From an uncultured bacterium (lineage in GTDB: Bacteria; Cyanobacteriota; Vampirovibrionia; Gastranaerophilales; Gastranaerophilaceae), in assembly GCA_945910925.1 (NCBI GenBank), contig CAMDZX010000020.1, positions 1 to 19,180 of the forward strand: 19,180 bases of DNA. The letters are read 5' to 3'. The notes beneath the pieces were generated by a model. That model made no database searches. It was not told the DNA's origin and worked only from the letters and a program-made list of their open reading frames with translations. A program made the position numbers and the translations under genes. Positions 14,838 through 19,180 of this stretch are shown one piece after another (the stretch's first letter is position 1; each line of letters opens with the position of its first letter).

Positions 14838-15095
14838 GTGTTGTTGTTCCATTTCTTTTTTCATTTTTGCTTCACATTGTTTCTTCCAAGCAGAAGCAAC
14901 TTGATAGTTAAGTTGGTTCTTTGCAAGTGATACAGAATTTTTTACATCCTGTTGGTGAAGTGCATTAAAACTTGTTTCGCCCAATCTTGAAGCGCGTAAC
15001 ATACTAAGATTGTTTTCATTTGTATGCATCATAGCCATGCCTGCATTATGCTGCATTGCTATCGCCCTAAATGATGAAATTGCCGAAACTAACAT
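14817..15095 (-). CDS. Small protein of unknown function (about 92 residues)
   Basis: I do not recognise a family. Starting at ATG 15095 the product is about 92 residues, MLVSAISSFRAIAMQHNAG onward, with GGTG seven bases upstream; an in-frame GTG at 15119 would add eight residues. The first third is mildly hydrophobic and rich in Met, Ala and Ser. The rest is hydrophilic and probably helical, ending in a Lys/Glu/Gln-rich segment (around KKQCEAKMKKEMEQQ). There is no clear signal peptide or membrane helix. That it is a real gene is supported by a good promoter at 15123-15151, a plausible ribosome binding site and a terminator at its 3' end. It diverges from the TPR gene at 15225. Confidence 0.7.
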   Translation of the reverse strand: MLVSAISSFRAIAMQHNAGMAMMHTNENNLSMLRASRLGETSFNALHQQDVKNSVSLAKNQLNYQVASAWKKQCEAKMKKEMEQQHKLNIIG

Positions 15096-15122
15096 ATAAG
15101 TGCACCATCCTTCACGCACAAA

Positions 15123-15151
15123 ATTATATCACACTTCATCATTTTCTGCAA
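15123..15151 (-). promoter_or_regulatory. Promoter of the 92-residue protein gene
   Basis: On the minus strand, TGATATAAT is a perfect extended -10 (box at 15123-15128). TTGCAG lies 17 bases upstream (15146-15151). This gives a leader of about 20 bases before the ATG at 15095. Confidence 0.65.
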
Positions 15152-15224
15152 CTGCCTATACGGATAATTTTAAGATTTTGTAACGCTTTTTATATGTTTA
15201 TATTATTTAGTGTAATATATTATT

Positions 15225-16355
15225 ATGAAGAAAAGGTCTTTCAAAAAGTTTCTTAAATTTGTAGGATTAGTTTGTATTATTTTGCTTTTGATATTTGGCA
15301 AAGGATTAATCCGCAAGTATGTAATAAATAGAGCCTTAGGTGTATATTATGTTTTTAAAGGTGACAGAGCTTACCATAAACATAAACTCGCTTATTCAAT
15401 TCAGTATTACACCAAAGGTTTGGAATATTTTCCGGAGCATTATACCGCTTGGCACAATTTAGGCAATATCTACGTGGTGTATGAAGATTACTATTCTGCA
15501 GTAGATGCGTATCAAAACGCTATTAAACACAATCCTCGTTATGCTATGGCAAGAATGAATCTTGGTATTATCGAAGCCGAAAAACTCGGAAACTTTGACG
15601 AAGCAATTGCTCAATATGATGCAATAATTAATTTAAGAAACAGAATATGGGCAATCCCGTTTTTATTCAGTAACAAAAAGAGTTCAAAACAAAATCGAGG
15701 AATCGCTCTATACAACAGAGGACTTGCATATAGAGGTAAAGCAATGTTTCTTCCTGATGAAGATAGAGAGCTTGAACTCGGACTTTTGCGGAAAGCTGCC
15801 GAGTCCTATGAAAAATCGCATAAAATCCTCAGAAAAAATTCTGATGTGTTATTCAATTTAGCTTTAACGTATCAGGTAATGGGTGATTATAGAGATGCAG
15901 GTTTAAATTATTGTAAGGCAATTGCCCTTGCGCCAATGAATTATGATGCGCATTACAATCTTGCAGTATTATTAAGACGCTTAAAGCGTTACAAAGATTC
16001 TATGGACGAACTTGAAAAAGCCTCCGTACTTTTATCTTTAAAATCTGATGGAGAAGGTAGATCGGCATATGTTTTCGGGATTTTATCCGAAGCCTCTCAT
16101 CTTTATAGTAAATACGGAGCAAATGAAATCGGTACAAATATGGATATCTATAATACCGATAATCAAGATGTAAATGTTAAAAAGAAAAAGAAAAAAAATA
16201 AAAAACAAAAAGACGAAAACGAACTGATAAAATTTAATTCTTCGACAGGGAAAATAATGCCTGCCGAAGATTTAGACAAGGTTATGATTAAAAATTTCAA
16301 AGTTTGTGCCGGTATGGACTATTTTAAACACGAGGCAGAAGATGATGAATATTAG
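15225..16355 (+). CDS. Membrane-anchored TPR protein
   Basis: A 376-residue protein with a basic N-terminus, a single membrane helix (about 12-26) and an array of TPR units (about 45-290), for example the segments around YYTKGLEYFPEHYTAWHNLG, DAYQNAIKHNPRYAMARMNLG and NYCKAIALAPMNYDAHYNLA. A lysine-rich run (KKKKKKNKKQK, about 320-330) and an acidic tail follow. The N-terminal positive charges favour a cytoplasmic N-terminus with the TPR region outside the membrane, but topology is uncertain. No ribosome binding site precedes the ATG; TAATAT (15213-15218) lies six bases upstream, so the transcript may be leaderless. It leads an overlapping operon with a diguanylate cyclase. Function unknown beyond protein binding. 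Confidence 0.88.
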   Translation: MKKRSFKKFLKFVGLVCIILLLIFGKGLIRKYVINRALGVYYVFKGDRAYHKHKLAYSIQYYTKGLEYFPEHYTAWHNLGNIYVVYEDYYSAVDAYQNAIKHNPRYAMARMNLGIIEAEKLGNFDEAIAQYDAIINLRNRIWAIPFLFSNKKSSKQNRGIALYNRGLAYRGKAMFLPDEDRELELGLLRKAAESYEKSHKILRKNSDVLFNLALTYQVMGDYRDAGLNYCKAIALAPMNYDAHYNLAVLLRRLKRYKDSMDELEKASVLLSLKSDGEGRSAYVFGILSEASHLYSKYGANEIGTNMDIYNTDNQDVNVKKKKKKNKKQKDENELIKFNSSTGKIMPAEDLDKVMIKNFKVCAGMDYFKHEAEDDEY

Positions 16356-17721
16356 TAATTTATTAAAATTATCTTCAAGTCTAATATCCTCCTCAGAAAT
16401 TTACACAATCTCAGAGAGTATAAAAAACAATTTGCCGGATTTGAAAGATTTAAACATATTTTTTTACGATTATGCGTCTAAAAAACTCAAAGATATTTTG
16501 AACAATTTTTCTCCTGTTGATGATATGTATGATGAAATTGCAGTCGGATGTTTATATGAAAATCTCTTAAAACTAAAGGATTGTGATTATATTATCGACG
16601 GATGCGAGCTTATGCAAACTTCATTTTCGGCTGATGAAGACGTTATTATGCAAAAACTCTTAATCCCGATAAAAGCTTCAGATAATATATTCGGAATGAT
16701 AGAATTTAATTTTGCGCATAAAAAGAGTTTTAATTTTGATTTTTTACAAATGTTGTCTGTTTTAAGCAATCAAATATTTTTGTTAATCCAAAACAAACTT
16801 CTGAACAACAGATTGCAAATTAATTCGGATTTTTATGATGCACTAAAGAATATTGCCAAAATCATAGAAACTCAATATGAACTGAATTATATTATTCCTC
16901 TGATTGGCGAAATGATAGATAAGTTTGTTTCAAACCATCTTATATATATTTTTATAAAATCGGATAATGAATTTAAACTTTTCTGGCCTAACGCCTGCCG
17001 TGACAGAAAAATATATGATTTAATATCGACTATGAAGTCCGATTACGTTATATCAGAAGATAGGAAAATAGGGATTTTCCCATTAATCAGCGGCAAAGAA
17101 GTTTTGGGATGTGTTGCGGCACACAGTACTATTGATAAACTTTCTTTGAACGATATAGAATACATTTTGCAACTCACAAAGCAGGCATCAATTACAATTG
17201 AGCGTGCAAACGTATATGCTGAAGTTCTTAAACACGCAACACTTGATGCCCTGACAGGTTTGAATAATCGAAGACAGTTTGAAATCCGTCTAAAACAGGA
17301 ATACGCAAGCGCAACCCGTCAAAAACATCCGCTTTGTGCAATAATGACGGATATTGACTTTTTTAAAAGTATTAACGATACGTACGGACACTCAGTAGGT
17401 GACAAGGTTTTAAAATCAGTAGCACAAGTTATAAAAGACCGGCTCCGTGAATACGATATCCCATCAAGGTACGGCGGAGAAGAATTTTGTATTCTGCTTC
17501 CGCAAACACGTATAGAAGAAGCAAATATTGTTGCCCAAAGATTAAGAGCTGCGGTTGAAAAGAATATTATTGATGAAAATAAAAAAATAAGTGTTACAAT
17601 AAGTATCGGGCTTGCTCAATTAAAAGAGGGTGATACTGCGGAAGATTTATACAAGCACGCAGATAAAGCTTTGTATGAAGCAAAAGAACGTGGAAGAAAC
17701 AGGGTAATTGTTTATGAGTAA
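16342..17721 (+). CDS. GAF-like and GGDEF diguanylate cyclase
   Basis: GGDEF proteins make the second messenger cyclic di-GMP. From ATG 16342 the protein has 459 residues; GAGG six bases upstream supports this start over a GTG at 16306. Two GAF-like sensory regions (about 5-160 and 165-295) precede the GGDEF domain (about 300-459). That domain has LDALTGLNNRRQFE, metal ligand region MTDIDFFK (D337), substrate motif GGEEF (378-382) and an intact I-site RxxD (R369-D372) five residues before it, so both catalysis and product inhibition are predicted. There is no membrane helix. It overlaps the TPR gene by 14 bases and tsaE by 8 bases, so the cyclase is tightly coupled to both. Confidence 0.92.
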   Translation: MMNISNLLKLSSSLISSSEIYTISESIKNNLPDLKDLNIFFYDYASKKLKDILNNFSPVDDMYDEIAVGCLYENLLKLKDCDYIIDGCELMQTSFSADEDVIMQKLLIPIKASDNIFGMIEFNFAHKKSFNFDFLQMLSVLSNQIFLLIQNKLLNNRLQINSDFYDALKNIAKIIETQYELNYIIPLIGEMIDKFVSNHLIYIFIKSDNEFKLFWPNACRDRKIYDLISTMKSDYVISEDRKIGIFPLISGKEVLGCVAAHSTIDKLSLNDIEYILQLTKQASITIERANVYAEVLKHATLDALTGLNNRRQFEIRLKQEYASATRQKHPLCAIMTDIDFFKSINDTYGHSVGDKVLKSVAQVIKDRLREYDIPSRYGGEEFCILLPQTRIEEANIVAQRLRAAVEKNIIDENKKISVTISIGLAQLKEGDTAEDLYKHADKALYEAKERGRNRVIVYE

Positions 17722-18184
17722 AAGTTATAAAAAAGTTTGTTATTCTCTTGAAGAAACTGCACAACTTGCCGAAAAATTTGCAAAGGCAGCAAAAGACGGA
17801 TGTTTTGTAAATCTGTTTGGAGAAATCGGGGCAGGAAAAACCGCATTTGTAAGACTTGTTGCACAAGCTCTTGAAATAAAAGAAAAAGTGACAAGTCCGA
17901 GTTTTACGATTCTGAATGAATATCATACGGGTGAAATTCCTATATATCATTTTGATTTATACAGATTAGAAAATGAAGGCGTTAAAACAATTACCGACGA
18001 ATTGCGCGAGTATTCTACGGGTAAACAACTCACATTTGTAGAATGGGCAGAGTTCTCGCAAAACGAAATTCCGTTTGATAGAATTGAAGTTAATGTTACA
18101 TACGATGATGAGGATAACAGATGTTTTGAATTCACATCAATCGGTGAAGGTATGGACAAGATTATAGAAGGACTTGAAAAGTGA
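17714..18184 (+). CDS. tsaE: tRNA t6A37 biosynthesis ATPase TsaE
   Basis: TsaE is the small ATPase that recycles the TsaB-TsaD complex in making threonylcarbamoyl-adenosine at tRNA position 37. From ATG 17714 it has 156 residues, the usual length. Motifs are Walker A GEIGAGKT (36-43), the switch region SPSFTILNEY (61-70), HFDLYRL (79-85) and FVEWAE (108-113). A TTG two codons upstream is in frame but less likely. The ATG lies inside the end of the cyclase gene (ATGAGTAA overlap), with AGGG nine bases upstream, and its stop overlaps the tsaB GTG by four bases. Confidence 0.95.
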   Translation: MSKSYKKVCYSLEETAQLAEKFAKAAKDGCFVNLFGEIGAGKTAFVRLVAQALEIKEKVTSPSFTILNEYHTGEIPIYHFDLYRLENEGVKTITDELREYSTGKQLTFVEWAEFSQNEIPFDRIEVNVTYDDEDNRCFEFTSIGEGMDKIIEGLEK

Positions 18185-18807
18185 AGCTTTTAGCATTTGA
18201 TACATGTTTAGATAAAACCTATATTGTGTTAAGAGAAGATAACAAAATTCTTGCTTCAAAAATTTTGGAATCTGATGAAAAGAATTATCATTCTGCTTAT
18301 CTAATTTCCACAATTGCAAAGACTCTTAAAGAAAACAATATGAAACCGTCTGATTTAGAAGGTATTGCAATAAATGTCGGGCCGGGCAGTTTTACGGGAA
18401 TCAGAGCCTGTACAACGGTTGCGCGAGTCATGGCACAGGAATTGGATATAAAAGCTGTCGGAATTCCTTCTTTGGAAATCTTATCAAAAGCCAAAGAAGA
18501 TGAGTATGTCGTAGCATTAGATGCAAGGAAAAATAAAGCGTATTTGTATGACGGAGAACTCTTAGGTGCAATAGAACTCGAAGAAGTTGATAAAAGAGTA
18601 AAGGGTAGAAATATCATAACAGATGATAGATTATTTGAACGATTTCAAGCCATTGGAAATAATGTAATATCATACCAAAAGGCAGGGTTTGATTTAGGTA
18701 AAATTCTTTCCGATATTGCGATTGAAAGAATTAAAACAGAAGAATGCGATTGGCGAAAACTTCTTCCTCTATATATTCAACCTCCGCCCGTTACAATGAA
18801 AAAATAA
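18181..18807 (+). CDS. tsaB: tRNA t6A37 biosynthesis protein TsaB
   Basis: TsaB is the inactive ASKHA-fold partner of TsaD in the t6A machinery. The 208-residue protein starts MKLLAFDTCLDKTYIVL and has the signature GPGSFTGIR (67-75), followed by VGIPSLEIL. The start codon is GTG, overlapping the tsaE stop by four bases (GTGA), with AAGGA upstream. The C-terminal part is short and divergent, as is common in this family, and ends in a Pro-rich LYIQPPPVTMKK, typical of TsaB. It pairs with tsaE here; tsaD is not in the window. Confidence 0.94.
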   Translation: MKLLAFDTCLDKTYIVLREDNKILASKILESDEKNYHSAYLISTIAKTLKENNMKPSDLEGIAINVGPGSFTGIRACTTVARVMAQELDIKAVGIPSLEILSKAKEDEYVVALDARKNKAYLYDGELLGAIELEEVDKRVKGRNIITDDRLFERFQAIGNNVISYQKAGFDLGKILSDIAIERIKTEECDWRKLLPLYIQPPPVTMKK

Positions 18808-18822
18808 TAAAAAAGGATTTTT

Positions 18823-19180
18823 ATGAGTACAATATGCAAGAATTGGACACAATGGCTAAAAGAAACGAGGTTTTCGTCTCTGACCGAAGAAATGAAATCA
18901 CAAACCCTTGATTGGTTAGACTCTGTCGGAACTGCGGTTGTGAATATGGCACAAATTCAACCGAATGATACGGTTCTGGATATCGGATGCGGTACGGGAC
19001 TCTTGGGGTTCAAAGCTGTTGAAGCACTCGAAAAACTCAACGGGCAAGGAAAAGTTATATTCTCGGATAAGTTTATTGATTGTGTTGAAACCTGCGAAGG
19101 GTTTTTAAAAGAAAATCCGTCTAAAGTAAAATGTGAGTTTTTAAACGCATCGTGTGAAGATTTACAACTTCCCGACAATA
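18823..19180 (+). CDS. Class I SAM-dependent methyltransferase (3' partial)
   Basis: The gene runs off the right edge; 119 codons are visible. ATG 18823 has AAGGA five bases upstream and lies 15 bases after the tsaB stop. The protein begins MSTICKNWTQWLKETRF and has motif I VLDIGCGTGLLGFKA at about residues 48-62, followed by a GKVIFSDKF strand that would bind the SAM ribose, and CEFLNASCEDLQLP for the adenine region. This is a class I Rossmann methyltransferase of the UbiE/small-molecule type. The substrate cannot be judged from this part. Confidence 0.88.
   Translation, partial: MSTICKNWTQWLKETRFSSLTEEMKSQTLDWLDSVGTAVVNMAQIQPNDTVLDIGCGTGLLGFKAVEALEKLNGQGKVIFSDKFIDCVETCEGFLKENPSKVKCEFLNASCEDLQLPDN

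Noticed and set aside
16306..16341. GTG start for the diguanylate cyclase
   Set aside because: No ribosome binding site; the ATG at 16342 has GAGG at good spacing.

Overview
The window looks like AT-rich chromosomal DNA from a non-photosynthetic relative of the cyanobacteria (Melainabacteria/Vampirovibrionia, probably a gut-type Gastranaerophilales). This is an inference. It rests on an enlarged NusB with the cyanobacterial-style start MQARRAARELAL, a directly adjacent nusB-ftsY pair, many TPR proteins, kinases and response regulators of a cyanobacterial flavour, and short tandem repeats in an intergenic region. No rRNA, tRNA, insertion sequence or CRISPR array was recognised. Both edges cut through genes.

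Layout. (1) 3-2219 is an ABC exporter (MsbA-like) fused in frame behind the C-terminal part of a GT8 glycosyltransferase domain. The GT8 catalytic motifs are eroded and the gene runs off the left edge. (2) 2220-2769 is a gene-free block of about 550 bases holding tandem octamers, a 91-base duplicated element and several GC-rich hairpins. (3) A membrane histidine kinase (minus strand) diverges from a four-gene plus-strand unit: a FliO-like membrane protein, a nonulosonic acid (sialic acid/KDN-type) synthase, a KdsC-like HAD phosphatase and a TPR protein. Together these suggest sugar-acid synthesis for surface or flagellar glycosylation. (4) yjbQ is followed by a second signalling unit: a receiver-PAS-kinase protein, a NarL-type response regulator and a large membrane-anchored protein of unknown function. 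(5) On the minus strand lie nusB-ftsY, a small secreted protein, rpsT with a foldable 5' leader and a clear terminator, and a small conserved-looking protein. rlmH lies between them on the plus strand. (6) At the right, a tightly overlapping plus-strand operon carries a membrane TPR protein, a GAF-GGDEF diguanylate cyclase, tsaE, tsaB and the start of a class I methyltransferase.

The themes are envelope and glycan export or modification, two related kinases, c-di-GMP signalling, and translation or ribosome housekeeping (NusB, RlmH, S20, FtsY, t6A synthesis). The most unusual items are the GT8-exporter fusion, the repeat-rich spacer, overlapping divergent promoters at 4062-4098, the rpsT leader, and several starts that lack a Shine-Dalgarno and sit about 7 bases after a -10 box.
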